Shown: positions 16,340-25,660, counted from the stretch's first letter. The stretch: DNA of 36,323 bases from DATCJY01 sp036562565 (GCA_036562565.1 DATCJY010000058.1:1-36323); one strand, 5' to 3'. The notes: generated by a model from the sequence alone, not told the origin. A program made the numbers and translations.

Positions 16340-19135
16340 ATGAAAAAATTATTCTACCTGGTTTTTGCACTCTCGCTGGTATCCGTTCTTTCTGTGCAAA
16401 AGGCATCTGCTCAAAGCAGAGGTCAGTTTTGTGCTACGGATGAAGTACGCAGGGAACTAATCGGTCGAAATCCTTTTTTGTTGGAAGCTGAAAGAGTTAA
16501 CGAAGAACTCATTCAAAATGCCATCCTAGAGATGCGCAACAACCGCGATGAGGAACCTGTATTGGTAATCCCGGTTGTCTTCCATATTATTCATAACTAC
16601 GGTGTAGAGAACATTCCTGATGAGCAAATTCATAGCGCGATGGAAATCCTCAACAGAGATTTTCGCGCATTGAACGAGGACCTTTCAGAGGTGGTTCCAA
16701 TGTTTGATACCCTTATTGCTGACCCCAAGATTGAGTTCCGTCTTGCTACAAAAGACTTCATGGGCAACTGTACCAACGGTATCGAGCGTATTCCTTCCAT
16801 GGCAACATACACAGGTTCGATGGCTGCAAAATTGAATCAATGGCCACGCGACCGTTATCTCAATATCTGGGTGGTTAACAATATTACCAGCAACGGCCCA
16901 GGTCAAACTTTGGGTTATTCCCAACTTCCACCTAACGTAGTTGGTGACAATAATGCTCGTTTGGACGGAATTGTTGTGCTTTATAACTCATTGGGTGTAG
17001 TCGGTCAAGGTATACCAAGCCGTTCACGTACGCTTACTCACGAAGTAGGTCACTACCTCAACCTTAAACACACTTGGGGAGACGGTAATGAACCGGGAAT
17101 TACTTGTGACGGTACGGATGCAGTAGATGATACTCCTGTTACAAAAGGTCACTTTGGTGGATGTGCACAACACTTGGCTGACTTTGATTGTACGGCCATT
17201 TCACTTCCTACAACTCCTATTTATACTTTCGATGATGTAACCCCATCAACAGGACTAGTAGATCCGACCCCTGTATACGAAGCTCCTAATAACGATATTA
17301 CTCTTGGCTCATTCACTGCAAACGGGGTGAGTGCTAACCCGGTAACTTCCGGCACTTTTGGTTACAGCAACTGGGGTTTGGGTGCAGCAGATAGCCTTAC
17401 CGATCCTGCTCAATTGACTGGTAGTATTAATACTAGCAAATACTATGAGTTTACTATTTACCCAACTCCCGGTAGAGCTATGACACTTAGCTCCATTACT
17501 TTCAACGTTAGACGTTCATTGAATGGTCCAAGATCATTTGCTGTTCGTTCTAGCCAAAACCTATTTGCATCCAATCTCAGCAGTACTTCAACGAACTCAC
17601 GCGTGCAAGTTCTAGCAGGCAACAATTTCTTCTTTAGAGAAGATACCACCAGTACTTTGCTTAGTGGTATTCTTATCAATCTTGCCGGATCAAGCTTTAA
17701 CCGACTCACTGAGCCTGTTACCTTCAGAATCTATGCATGGAACAGCGAAGAAATTGATGGCGTTTTTGAAGTGGATAACGTGATTATCACAGGTAGCCAC
17801 GGACAGATTGCTAACTCTCAAAACTACATGGATTATACTGATTGTACCATGATGTTTACTGAGGGACAAAAAGAAAGAATGCGTGCTGCTTTGAGTGTGA
17901 ACACAGCAGGTAGAAATAATTTGTGGACACAAAGCAACCGTATTTTGACCGGTACTTGGGATGATGATGTAGTGGTTTGTCCTCCAAAAGCAGACTTCTA
18001 TGCAGCTCAACGTTTTGCCTGTCCAAACACTCCGGTTCAATTCTTTGACAACTCAACAAATGCTACAGTCACCTCATGGTACTGGACTTTCCAAGATGGT
18101 CAGCCGGCTACAAGCACTGAGCAGAACCCGGTGGTAATGTTTACCTCTGGCGGAGACAAGACTGTAACACTTACTGTAACAGGTGCCGCAGGAGAGGATA
18201 CCAAAGAAATTCAGAACGTAGTTCGAATTTCATCTACCGAACCTGAATTCTGGGATATCCCATTGAGCGAAAACTTTGATGATCCATGGCGCTTCTGGGC
18301 ATTGTGGGTTCCTATCAACATTGACAATACTCCATCTTCATTCCAACGCGTTGACTTTGTGGGTTACTCTAACAACACTAGCGTTCGTCTCAATGCTTAT
18401 GATATGGCTGTTACTCCTATCAGTACCGGTGGAGGTGCTATTGATGAGTTGGTATCTCCTTCCTTCTCCATGCAAGGACTTAGCAACCCTTCATTGAGCT
18501 TCCGTTATGCCTATGCAACACAAAGCCCGGATATTGAGAATATAACCGATAAATTGGCAGTCCTGTATTCTACCGATTGTGGAGCTACATGGATTCCGCT
18601 TTCTACAGGAACTGTTAACCCAGGAACCGCTAACCCAATTCCGATTTCCGGTGGTACCATCAGCGGCTTGAACTTGGTGTCAGCCGGTCACTACAGTACT
18701 CCATTTGTTCCAACCAGCCAAAACGATTGGAACTACGTACACTTGAATTTCCCTAACGTTGGTTCAAATGCTCGCGTTCGCTTCAAGTTCGTATTTACTG
18801 CAGGTGAATTCCCAAACAACTTGTACATTGATGATGTCAACTTCAATGCTACTGTCGGTGTTGATGAATTGGATTCCGACTTCTACGGTGTAAACTTGTT
18901 CCCGAACCCAAGTTCAACTTCTACAACCTTGGTGTACAACAATAGAACAATGGCTCCTGTTCAAATCAGCTTGGTTGACTTGAGCGGCCGTGTGGTTAAA
19001 TCATGGACTCCTAATATTTCAGCTCCTGGTCAGCAAACTTTGGACATCAATACTGCTGAGTTGGCAAAAGGTGTTTATATGCTCAACATGAAATCTGAGT
19101 CTAGCACTTACACCATGAGATTGCTTGTACAGTAA
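16340..19135 (+). CDS. Secreted pappalysin-type (M43) zinc metalloprotease with inserted domain, PKD domain and T9SS sorting signal
   Basis: 931 residues. Signal peptide of about 25 residues (ending ASAQS), then a prodomain and catalytic domain with the metzincin motif HEVGHYLNLKH (His234, Glu235, His238, His244) and a Met-turn at Met497 (NYMDYTDC). Between Cys284 and residue about 490 lies a beta-rich inserted domain, from TPIYTFDDVTP to VDNVIITG. After the catalytic part come a PKD-like domain (VTSWYWTFQDGQPATSTEQN), a second beta-sandwich of about 200 residues, and a type A T9SS C-terminal domain (VNLFPNPSSTSTTLVYN through AKGVYMLNMKS). It is exported by Sec, then by T9SS, and probably attached at the cell surface. 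It has its own promoter and terminator. The substrate is unknown. Confidence 0.93.
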   Translation: MKKLFYLVFALSLVSVLSVQKASAQSRGQFCATDEVRRELIGRNPFLLEAERVNEELIQNAILEMRNNRDEEPVLVIPVVFHIIHNYGVENIPDEQIHSAMEILNRDFRALNEDLSEVVPMFDTLIADPKIEFRLATKDFMGNCTNGIERIPSMATYTGSMAAKLNQWPRDRYLNIWVVNNITSNGPGQTLGYSQLPPNVVGDNNARLDGIVVLYNSLGVVGQGIPSRSRTLTHEVGHYLNLKHTWGDGNEPGITCDGTDAVDDTPVTKGHFGGCAQHLADFDCTAISLPTTPIYTFDDVTPSTGLVDPTPVYEAPNNDITLGSFTANGVSANPVTSGTFGYSNWGLGAADSLTDPAQLTGSINTSKYYEFTIYPTPGRAMTLSSITFNVRRSLNGPRSFAVRSSQNLFASNLSSTSTNSRVQVLAGNNFFFREDTTSTLLSGILINLAGSSFNRLTEPVTFRIYAWNSEEIDGVFEVDNVIITGSHGQIANSQNYMDYTDCTMMFTEGQKERMRAALSVNTAGRNNLWTQSNRILTGTWDDDVVVCPPKADFYAAQRFACPNTPVQFFDNSTNATVTSWYWTFQDGQPATSTEQNPVVMFTSGGDKTVTLTVTGAAGEDTKEIQNVVRISSTEPEFWDIPLSENFDDPWRFWALWVPINIDNTPSSFQRVDFVGYSNNTSVRLNAYDMAVTPISTGGGAIDELVSPSFSMQGLSNPSLSFRYAYATQSPDIENITDKLAVLYSTDCGATWIPLSTGTVNPGTANPIPISGGTISGLNLVSAGHYSTPFVPTSQNDWNYVHLNFPNVGSNARVRFKFVFTAGEFPNNLYIDDVNFNATVGVDELDSDFYGVNLFPNPSSTSTTLVYNNRTMAPVQISLVDLSGRVVKSWTPNISAPGQQTLDINTAELAKGVYMLNMKSESSTYTMRLLVQ

Positions 19136-19161
19136 TCTTCACGGGAAATAGAGATAAACTA

Positions 19162-19191
19162 AAATCCCCACCGAATGGTGGGGATTTTTTT
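19162..19191 (+). terminator. Strong rho-independent terminator after the metalloprotease gene
   Basis: An 11-base perfect stem AAATCCCCACC / GGTGGGGATTT with a GAAT loop runs into T residues. Four A residues before the stem would give a short T tract on the other strand, so it may also serve the convergent gene at 19244-19570. Confidence 0.92.
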
Positions 19192-19243
19192 ATGATGCTT
19201 AAAACAGAAATTACTTATTCATCTGGCAGAGGAAGAGAGCAGT

Positions 19244-19570
19244 TTAAGCTTGTTTTTTAAATACAAAGCTATATTTAATCACTTTTCCTGTTTGTGAGCT
19301 TCCTTGCTCAAGCTTCACTTTGCTCAATTTTTTGATGACGTAATCGGCAAGTTGAGGACTGGTAGAGTTGATGTTTAGAATCTGAATTTTACCTTCAGAA
19401 TCAATTTTGAAACTCACCTCCACCACACCATCCATTCTTGGTTCTGGGTCGTCTTTGGTGTTGATAAGAGGTTGTTTTTGAAGAAACGGTTCATGCACAT
19501 CTATTGCAACAGCATAAGCTGCTGCATGCAGTGCAAGCACTGCAAATATCGTTGTCCATGCCTTTTTCAT
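19244..19570 (-). CDS. Small secreted TonB_C-like protein
   Basis: 108 residues. A signal peptide (MKKAWTTIFAVLALHAAAYA) is followed by a short linker and a domain resembling the C-terminal energy-transducer (TonB_C) fold: VVEVSFKIDSEGKIQILNIN, then a helix (QLADYVIKKLSKVKLE), then a closing strand (KVIKYSFVFKK). True TonB proteins keep an uncleaved membrane anchor and a proline-rich spacer; here the spacer is absent and the N-terminus looks cleavable. It may act as a periplasmic adaptor rather than an energy transducer. It is transcribed alone, convergent to the metalloprotease gene. Confidence 0.82.
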   Translation of the reverse strand: MKKAWTTIFAVLALHAAAYAVAIDVHEPFLQKQPLINTKDDPEPRMDGVVEVSFKIDSEGKIQILNINSTSPQLADYVIKKLSKVKLEQGSSQTGKVIKYSFVFKKQA

Positions 19571-19746
19571 ATATAGTAATTGTTTAACGTCAGTTAGTTA
19601 TATGACGCCTAAAGGTGGCGTAAAGTTATAGTTTGTTAATTACTAAATCGACATTTTCTTTGGTAAAATGGAAAAAATCATCGCAATAGTTTCATTTCTA
19701 ATAATTTTAACCACACGAAAGCTTTTAATTGAAACCCCCACGCGCC

Positions 19747-22002
19747 ATGTATAATATGACAGAACACAATGCGCTGGATATCGCGGCTGATTTTATCAAT
19801 ACAACTGCGAAACATATTTTCCTCACCGGTAAGGCTGGAACCGGGAAAACCACTTTTCTCAAAACTTTGGGGGAGCGGACACACAAGTCGTTTTTGATTG
19901 TGGCTCCTACCGGCATTGCTGCACTGAATGCCGGTGGTGTTACCATTCACTCGCAGTTTCAGCTGCCGCTGGGTACTTATTTACCTACCAAACAACTTCC
20001 TGATACATCTGCTGCGTTGGGAAATTTTTATACCTCCGAAATCCTTGCCAGAAGGCATCCTATAAGCTCGGTGCGCAGGCAAGTGTTGCGCACAATTGAT
20101 TTACTCATCATAGATGAAGTAAGTATGCTCAGAGCTGATTTGCTTGATGCTATCGATTACCGATTGCGAAGCATTCGGGGCAATCATAACAAGAGCTTTG
20201 GTGGTGTACAGGTATTGATGATTGGAGACCTTTATCAATTGCCGCCAATTGTAAAGGACTACGAGTGGAACCATTTGAATACCTATTATCCGAGTGCTTA
20301 CTTCTTTGAATCGCTTGCATTGAAGCGTGATGGCTTTGTACAGATTGAACTGGATAAAATTTTTCGCCAATCGGATAACCGATTTATTTCACTGCTCAAC
20401 AATTTGCGGGAAAATCGTGTTACACACGAGGATATTGATTTGCTAAACGCCCATTATCGCTCCAAACAGGAGATAGAACAGATCAAGGGCATTATCACCA
20501 TCACCACACACAATCATAAGGCGGATGATATCAATCGTTTCGAGTTGAACCGGTTGCCCGGCAAAGTGCGCAAATATGAGGCCCTTGTGGAGGGTGATTT
20601 TCCTGAATCAATTTATCCGATAAGCGCATCACTCGAGTTGAAAGTGGGAGCGCAAATCATGTTTATCAAAAATGATACGGGGCATGAAGCTCGATATTAC
20701 AATGGTAAACTAGCAGAAGTGGTTGAACTGCCTGATGATGGCATTGTGGTGAAAATGGCCGATCAAGACGAGCTTTACAAAATCAAACGCTATGAATGGG
20801 AAAACAAGCGCTACAAGATCAACGAGCGCACAAGAGAGATTGAGGAAGAAGTAATTGGAACATTCGCTCAATATCCTATTAAGCTGGCTTGGGCAGTAAC
20901 GGTGCACAAGAGTCAAGGATTAACTTTTGATGCAGCCATCATTGATGTAGAAGGGGCTTTTGCAAGTGGGCAAGTTTATGTGGCTTTGTCGCGGCTGCGT
21001 TCGATTGATGGGTTGGTGCTGCGTTCGCTTATTCATCCTGGAGCAATATCCAATGACCAAAAAGTGGTGGAATTCTCCGCAAACAAATTATCCCATTCGG
21101 CACTCATACAACAACTAGAAGTACAACAAGCTCAATATGTGCGTGAATTACTCACCTCTTGCTTTGACTTGGGACCACTATTGAAGGAGTTGCAATACAA
21201 ATTCAATCCTAAGGAAGAACAGGTTGAACTTGATTCTGAGGAAATGCAAAATCCGCTTCACACTATTCAGTTGGCATTGAAGGAAAACGAGAAATACACC
21301 GCTCCTTTTACAGCACAATTGTTGGATCATCTGGCTCAACAAAATCTGGAGAAGTTGATGATGCGCTATCAAAGTGGTGCCCAATACTTCAGTGAATTGT
21401 TGGAGAAACAAGTAAAGCTGCTGCTCAAGCATATTGAGCAAGTGAAACTGCTTGACAGGAAGAAGGGATATCTGAATGACTTGCAGGAGCTCCATCAACT
21501 CATGCATAAAAAGCTGGAGGAGTTGGAGAAAACATCGGTCGTGATAGAAGGGATTCTGAAAAAACAACCTATCGTGGTGGACAAAAATTTATCGGTGCGC
21601 ACACAAGTCGGTAGTTGGATGGATGAAGCCAAGGAACAGGTTAGGAAAGAGCCTGGTAAGTGGAAATCTTCAACTAAGTCATTGTCAAAAAAGTCTACAG
21701 CCAAGGGTGAAAGCGTTCTAGAAACAGTTCGCTTATTCAAGCAGAATAAGTCGATTGAAGAAATTGCGCGACTCAGAGAGCTGAAGGTGGGAACCATTGA
21801 GGATCATTTGATGAAAGCTGTTGTTGAGGAAAAGATGGATATAACGGATTGGCTCACTACTGAAGAAATAGAAGTCATATCCAAAGCTTGGCAAGATGCT
21901 CCGGAGTCCGGTACAAAACACATCTACGAATTACTTGGTGAGCGTTACACATATGGCAAGATCAGAGCGGTTAAAGCCTTAAAATTCTCTAAAGCAAAAT
22001 AG
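19747..22002 (+). CDS. Pif1/RecD-like SF1B DNA helicase with C-terminal helix-turn-helix domain
   Basis: 751 residues from the ATG at 19747 (another ATG lies at 19756). Helicase motifs appear in order: Walker A GKAGTGKTT (28-36), Ia APTGIAALNAGG, Walker B LIIDEVSM (Asp123), motif III GDLYQLPPI (160-168), and motif V/VI TVHKSQGLTFD (385-395) followed by YVALSRLRS. About residues 440-620 are helical with a probable coiled coil, then a basic linker, then a C-terminal winged-helix/HTH_40-like domain (TVRLFKQNKSIEEIARLREL) of the kind found at the end of some RecQ helicases. Pif1-type enzymes unwind DNA 5' to 3' at replication or recombination structures. The next gene is 262 bases away. Confidence 0.9.
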   Translation: MYNMTEHNALDIAADFINTTAKHIFLTGKAGTGKTTFLKTLGERTHKSFLIVAPTGIAALNAGGVTIHSQFQLPLGTYLPTKQLPDTSAALGNFYTSEILARRHPISSVRRQVLRTIDLLIIDEVSMLRADLLDAIDYRLRSIRGNHNKSFGGVQVLMIGDLYQLPPIVKDYEWNHLNTYYPSAYFFESLALKRDGFVQIELDKIFRQSDNRFISLLNNLRENRVTHEDIDLLNAHYRSKQEIEQIKGIITITTHNHKADDINRFELNRLPGKVRKYEALVEGDFPESIYPISASLELKVGAQIMFIKNDTGHEARYYNGKLAEVVELPDDGIVVKMADQDELYKIKRYEWENKRYKINERTREIEEEVIGTFAQYPIKLAWAVTVHKSQGLTFDAAIIDVEGAFASGQVYVALSRLRSIDGLVLRSLIHPGAISNDQKVVEFSANKLSHSALIQQLEVQQAQYVRELLTSCFDLGPLLKELQYKFNPKEEQVELDSEEMQNPLHTIQLALKENEKYTAPFTAQLLDHLAQQNLEKLMMRYQSGAQYFSELLEKQVKLLLKHIEQVKLLDRKKGYLNDLQELHQLMHKKLEELEKTSVVIEGILKKQPIVVDKNLSVRTQVGSWMDEAKEQVRKEPGKWKSSTKSLSKKSTAKGESVLETVRLFKQNKSIEEIARLRELKVGTIEDHLMKAVVEEKMDITDWLTTEEIEVISKAWQDAPESGTKHIYELLGERYTYGKIRAVKALKFSKAK

Positions 22003-22264
22003 TGTATGGCGTCTTGACTATTTGCTATCAGGAAACAAACGCTGAGCATGGGTATTTTCATCAACTAGATGCTTAACTCTTGGTACCGGTTAACGACTAA
22101 TTAAATACGATACTTAAGGCCAACTACAAGCTCCTTCAATGATGCGATTGACAAGTTGGTTGGTCTTCCTTTCAGGTACCTCAACAAGGCCTCACCACTC
22201 ATAAAATTTATTGGGCATGAGTACGTGTCTGCAATAGTTTCGCGTCCCGAATTATAATTGCAGT
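22003..22264. other. Longest intergenic gap in the window, possible gene remnant
   Basis: No terminator, tRNA or consensus promoter is visible in these 262 bases. The minus strand holds a short open frame, 22101-22202 (33 codons from an ATG), whose end, LKELVVGLKYRI, resembles the last strand of an outer-membrane barrel. Its longer version runs into the ABC gene on the opposite strand, so a full gene is not credible. It could be the tail of a lost gene or chance. Confidence 0.3.
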
Positions 22265-23194
22265 ATGTACACAATTGAAGCGCGTCACATTCATAAGTCG
22301 TATGCCACGCACAAGGCTCTGAATGATGTATCGATTGAGGTTCCTTCCGGTTCCGTATTTGGTCTTTTGGGGCCAAACGGAGCAGGTAAAACCACTTTAA
22401 TACGAATCATTAATCAAATAACAGGACCGGATGAAGGAGAAGTGTTCTTTGAAGGAGAACACCTGCAGCCCAAACATGTGGAGCACATCGGTTACTTGCC
22501 TGAGGAGCGTGGTCTTTACAAGAAAATGAAAGTGGGTGAGCAGTGTATGTACCTGGCTCAACTCAAAGGATTATCCGCCAAAGATGCCAAAGGGCGTCTC
22601 AATGATTGGTTTGAGCGATTCGGTATCACCTCTTGGTGGGACAAAAAAGTGGAAGACCTTTCCAAAGGAATGGCCCAAAAGATTCAGTTCATCACAACTG
22701 TATTGCATGAACCTCGTTTGCTCATTTTGGATGAACCGTTCAGCGGATTTGACCCCATTAACGCTGAGCTTATCCGAAACGAAATGCTTCGTCTCAAGAA
22801 TGCCGGCACAACTATCATCCTCTCAACCCATGATATGGGAAGTGTGGACACCTTGTGTGACAACATTGCGCTCATCAATCGCTCTCAAGTTATTTTAGAA
22901 GGTGCCGTGAAGGAGATTAAGAACCGTTTCCGCACCCGTACCTATGAGTTAGCTTTTGTAGGTGCTGGAATGGATCTTGGAATCGGCCTTTGGGGCGATT
23001 ATCAGCTGTTGAGCACAACTCCAAAGGATGATATGCACATCGCTCATATTCGCCTACCTGAAAACAAACAACTCAATGATCTCCTTGCTGCTCTCATTCC
23101 GCATATCAGCATTGTATCGGTGAATGAACTCATCCCGGATATGGATCAAATTTTTATTGAAGCAGTAAAAAAATTCAACGCAGAACATGAATAA
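22265..23194 (+). CDS. ABC transporter ATP-binding protein (NatA-like)
   Basis: 309 residues. Walker A GPNGAGKTT (36-44), signature LSKGMAQK (near 133), Walker B LLILDEP (near 157) and the switch histidine (STHD) are all present, so the ATPase is intact. The C-terminal part of about 90 residues is a DUF4162-like extension found in exporters of the ABC-2 type. It shares eight bases with the following permease gene, so the two are translationally coupled and form one transporter. Similar pairs are annotated as sodium-extruding NatAB, but the substrate cannot be deduced from sequence. Confidence 0.92.
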   Translation: MYTIEARHIHKSYATHKALNDVSIEVPSGSVFGLLGPNGAGKTTLIRIINQITGPDEGEVFFEGEHLQPKHVEHIGYLPEERGLYKKMKVGEQCMYLAQLKGLSAKDAKGRLNDWFERFGITSWWDKKVEDLSKGMAQKIQFITTVLHEPRLLILDEPFSGFDPINAELIRNEMLRLKNAGTTIILSTHDMGSVDTLCDNIALINRSQVILEGAVKEIKNRFRTRTYELAFVGAGMDLGIGLWGDYQLLSTTPKDDMHIAHIRLPENKQLNDLLAALIPHISIVSVNELIPDMDQIFIEAVKKFNAEHE

Positions 23195-24533
23195 GATTGG
23201 CCTGATTATAAAACGAGAGTACCTCAATAAAGTCACTAAGAAGTCCTTTATTCTCATGACCTTCTTAGGGCCGTTGTTGTTTGGCGGCCTCATTGTTGGG
23301 GTGATTGTGATGAGCCTGGCAGACAATAAAAGTCATCAGGTATTGCTGGTGGATCCTAAGGGATGGATTATTGAAGAGGAAGTGGTGAAACCGGCTCAAT
23401 TTGGCATTCAGCGCAACAGATTTGTTGATGATGCACAGATGCAGTTTTTCTTCACCACCAAGGAGGTGAATGAAACTGCCGAGCTCAAGAGTGGAGCCTA
23501 TACCATGATTGTGGTGTTGGATAGCTTGACCTATGCCGATGGCAAATGCCAACTCTTTTATGAAAGCGTACCCAGTATGGTGGCACAGTCCAAGGTACAG
23601 GGTGAACTGGAGAATGTCCTCGAAAAATGGCGCGTGAAGCAAAAGGGCATTGATTACAATGCTTATCAAAGTATCAAGCAAAGCGTGAAATTCCAGATGA
23701 CCAATGTGAACAAACCAACCGAAAAAGAGGAGGTTTTCCAAAAGGCAGGAGTTGGGTTTGCATTGGCTATCATTATTTATTTCTTCATCTTTATGTATGG
23801 TGTGCAAGTGATGCGCGGAGTGATGGAGGAGAAGACCAATCGTATCGTGGAGGTAATTGTTTCCTCTGTGCGTCCCTTCCAACTGATGATGGGAAAGGTG
23901 ATCGGTATCGGATTGGTAGCGCTCACCCAATTCCTCATGTGGATTGTTCTTACCGGAGTAATTGTTTCCATCGGCTCATTTATCTATAAAGATAAACTCG
24001 TTAGCGGTGCGGCTCTGGTACAACAACAAGGCGGCATTACCAAAGGAGTGCCGCAGCCGGCAGTGGATGAGTTGATGGACAACCAGGTCATCAATTTCTT
24101 CTATGATATTCCCGTTGCAGACCTTCTATTCTCATTCATCTTCTTCTTTATAGGAGGTTATTTGATTTATGCTTCTCTCTTTGCCGCCATTGGTGCAGCA
24201 GTTGATCAGGAGGCTGATACGCAACAATTCATGATGCCCGTCACCTTGCCGCTCATTTTCGCTTACATCGTATCGGTGATGATGATGAACAATCCCGATG
24301 GTAGTATTGGTACAATCTTCTCCATCATCCCACTTACATCACCTATAGTCATGATGATTAAGGTGGCAATCGGTGCGCCATTATGGCTCAGAATCGTTTC
24401 CATGTTTGTGCTGGTGGTATCGTTCATTTTCTTCATCTGGCTTGCTGCTCGTATCTACCGAGTAGGAATTCTGATGTATGGAAAGAAAACCACCTACAAG
24501 GAATTGTGGAAGTGGATTCGCTATTCCGGATAG
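23187..24533 (+). CDS. ABC-2 type transporter permease (NatB-like)
   Basis: 448 residues. One transmembrane helix near the N-terminus (about 23-45) is followed by a large extracytoplasmic domain of about 150 residues, then five or six further helices from about residue 190. This is the ABC2_membrane_3/NatB layout. The conserved segment GVMEEKTNRIVEVIVSSV between the first helices of the C-terminal bundle is typical. It begins inside the end of the ATPase gene. It exports an unknown substrate, with ATP hydrolysis by its partner. Confidence 0.92.
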   Translation: MNKIGLIIKREYLNKVTKKSFILMTFLGPLLFGGLIVGVIVMSLADNKSHQVLLVDPKGWIIEEEVVKPAQFGIQRNRFVDDAQMQFFFTTKEVNETAELKSGAYTMIVVLDSLTYADGKCQLFYESVPSMVAQSKVQGELENVLEKWRVKQKGIDYNAYQSIKQSVKFQMTNVNKPTEKEEVFQKAGVGFALAIIIYFFIFMYGVQVMRGVMEEKTNRIVEVIVSSVRPFQLMMGKVIGIGLVALTQFLMWIVLTGVIVSIGSFIYKDKLVSGAALVQQQGGITKGVPQPAVDELMDNQVINFFYDIPVADLLFSFIFFFIGGYLIYASLFAAIGAAVDQEADTQQFMMPVTLPLIFAYIVSVMMMNNPDGSIGTIFSIIPLTSPIVMMIKVAIGAPLWLRIVSMFVLVVSFIFFIWLAARIYRVGILMYGKKTTYKELWKWIRYSG

Positions 24534-24658
24534 AATTTTCACGGAGTGTAGATATTCTTTGTAGTTCGGTATTTCTTTTGCACCAGAACTCCTTTGCTCA
24601 GGTGGATAGATCTGGCATTGGTTTTCATAAGTAACTGTAAAACTTTAGCACCGTTAGT

Positions 24659-25639
24659 ATGAAAATTGCTGTCATAGATTGTGGCTCCAATACGTTCAAT
24701 TTATTGATTGCAGAAGCCGACCAACAAGGGTGGAAACCGGTATTCAAGAATAAGCTCCCTGTGAAACTAGGAGCAGGCGGCTATCAGAGCAAAGAGATAA
24801 AAGAAGATCGATTTAATCGCGGTATTGATGCGCTAGTGGTACATGCAGCCAACCTGCGCAACTATGCCTGTGAGCGTGTGTTTGCCTATGCAACCTCCGC
24901 CATACGCGATGCCCGCAATGGTGAGGAGTTTGTTGCAAAAGCACAGTCGTTTACCGGTGTACAGATAAACGTCATTGATGGTGACCGCGAAGCAGAACTT
25001 ATTTTCAAAGGCATTTTAAGTACGCTGGAACCAACTGAGAAGTCATTTCTCGTCATGGACATAGGCGGAGGAAGTACCGAGTTTATCATTGGCAACTCTT
25101 CCGGTATTCAATGGAAACATAGTTTCCAACTCGGAGTCTCACGCCTTTTTGATTTATTCCAACCTTCCGATCCAATTACAGAAGAGGAAATCGCACGTTT
25201 GGAGGAGTACCTCAAGCAAGAATTACAACCATTGGCTGATGCCTTGAACCGGTTTGAGATAGACAAGCTGGTGGGCTCGTCAGGTTCGTTTGATACTTTG
25301 CTCGAACTTTATTTGCACGGTCAGGGGATTTCTACGGCCACCATCGGCTTGAGTAATGAAATTTTATTGAGTGCCTTCCCATACATGTATGAGTGGATTG
25401 TTACAAGTACATTCAGGCAAAGATTGGTTCATCCTGTAATTCCCGCTATTCGTGCTGAGTACATGCCGCTTGCTGTCATCCTTATGAATGTTGTATTGGG
25501 CATGCGTGAATTCAAAAAATTCATTCACTCATCTTATAGCTTAAAGGAAGGAGCCATGACCGAAATCATCGAGAGCATCGAGTGGCCGGACCAAATAGAT
25601 GCCCAAAACGAGCGGCCTGAAGATTACTTGGAAGGATAG
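24659..25639 (+). CDS. Ppx/GppA-family phosphatase (exopolyphosphatase-like)
   Basis: 326 residues of the actin-like ASKHA fold. The N-terminal phosphate-binding motif (IDCGSNTFNLLIAE) and the second glycine-rich motif (MDIGGGSTEFIIG) are intact, as is the ATSAIRDARNG segment. It is a short, two-domain form without the C-terminal HD-like domain of E. coli Ppx. Relatives hydrolyse polyphosphate or pppGpp; which one cannot be told here, and no polyphosphate kinase gene is nearby. It ends 20 bases from the convergent hldD gene. Confidence 0.9.
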   Translation: MKIAVIDCGSNTFNLLIAEADQQGWKPVFKNKLPVKLGAGGYQSKEIKEDRFNRGIDALVVHAANLRNYACERVFAYATSAIRDARNGEEFVAKAQSFTGVQINVIDGDREAELIFKGILSTLEPTEKSFLVMDIGGGSTEFIIGNSSGIQWKHSFQLGVSRLFDLFQPSDPITEEEIARLEEYLKQELQPLADALNRFEIDKLVGSSGSFDTLLELYLHGQGISTATIGLSNEILLSAFPYMYEWIVTSTFRQRLVHPVIPAIRAEYMPLAVILMNVVLGMREFKKFIHSSYSLKEGAMTEIIESIEWPDQIDAQNERPEDYLEG

Positions 25640-25660
25640 TTTTTTCTGAGTGAAAAAGCT
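25638..25660. terminator. Possible weak convergent terminator hairpin
   Basis: AGTTTTTTC and GAAAAAGCT can pair (nine pairs, one G-U) around a TGAGT loop, exactly between the convergent stops of the phosphatase and hldD. The stem is A/T-rich, so terminator strength is doubtful. Confidence 0.35.

Noticed and set aside
19605..19621. Short inverted repeat ACGCC ... GGCGT upstream of the small TonB_C-like gene
   Set aside because: Five-base arms are too short to support an operator or riboswitch claim.
22101..22376. 91-residue minus-strand open frame as a gene
   Set aside because: More than a third of it lies opposite the certain ABC ATPase gene, and its N-terminal half has no recognisable features. 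Only the end is noted as a possible remnant.
24533..24634. Signal-peptide-like translation (ILCSSVFLLHQNSFAQ) in the gap before the phosphatase gene
   Set aside because: It has no suitable start codon, is about 34 codons long and stops at once; the resemblance is probably chance.
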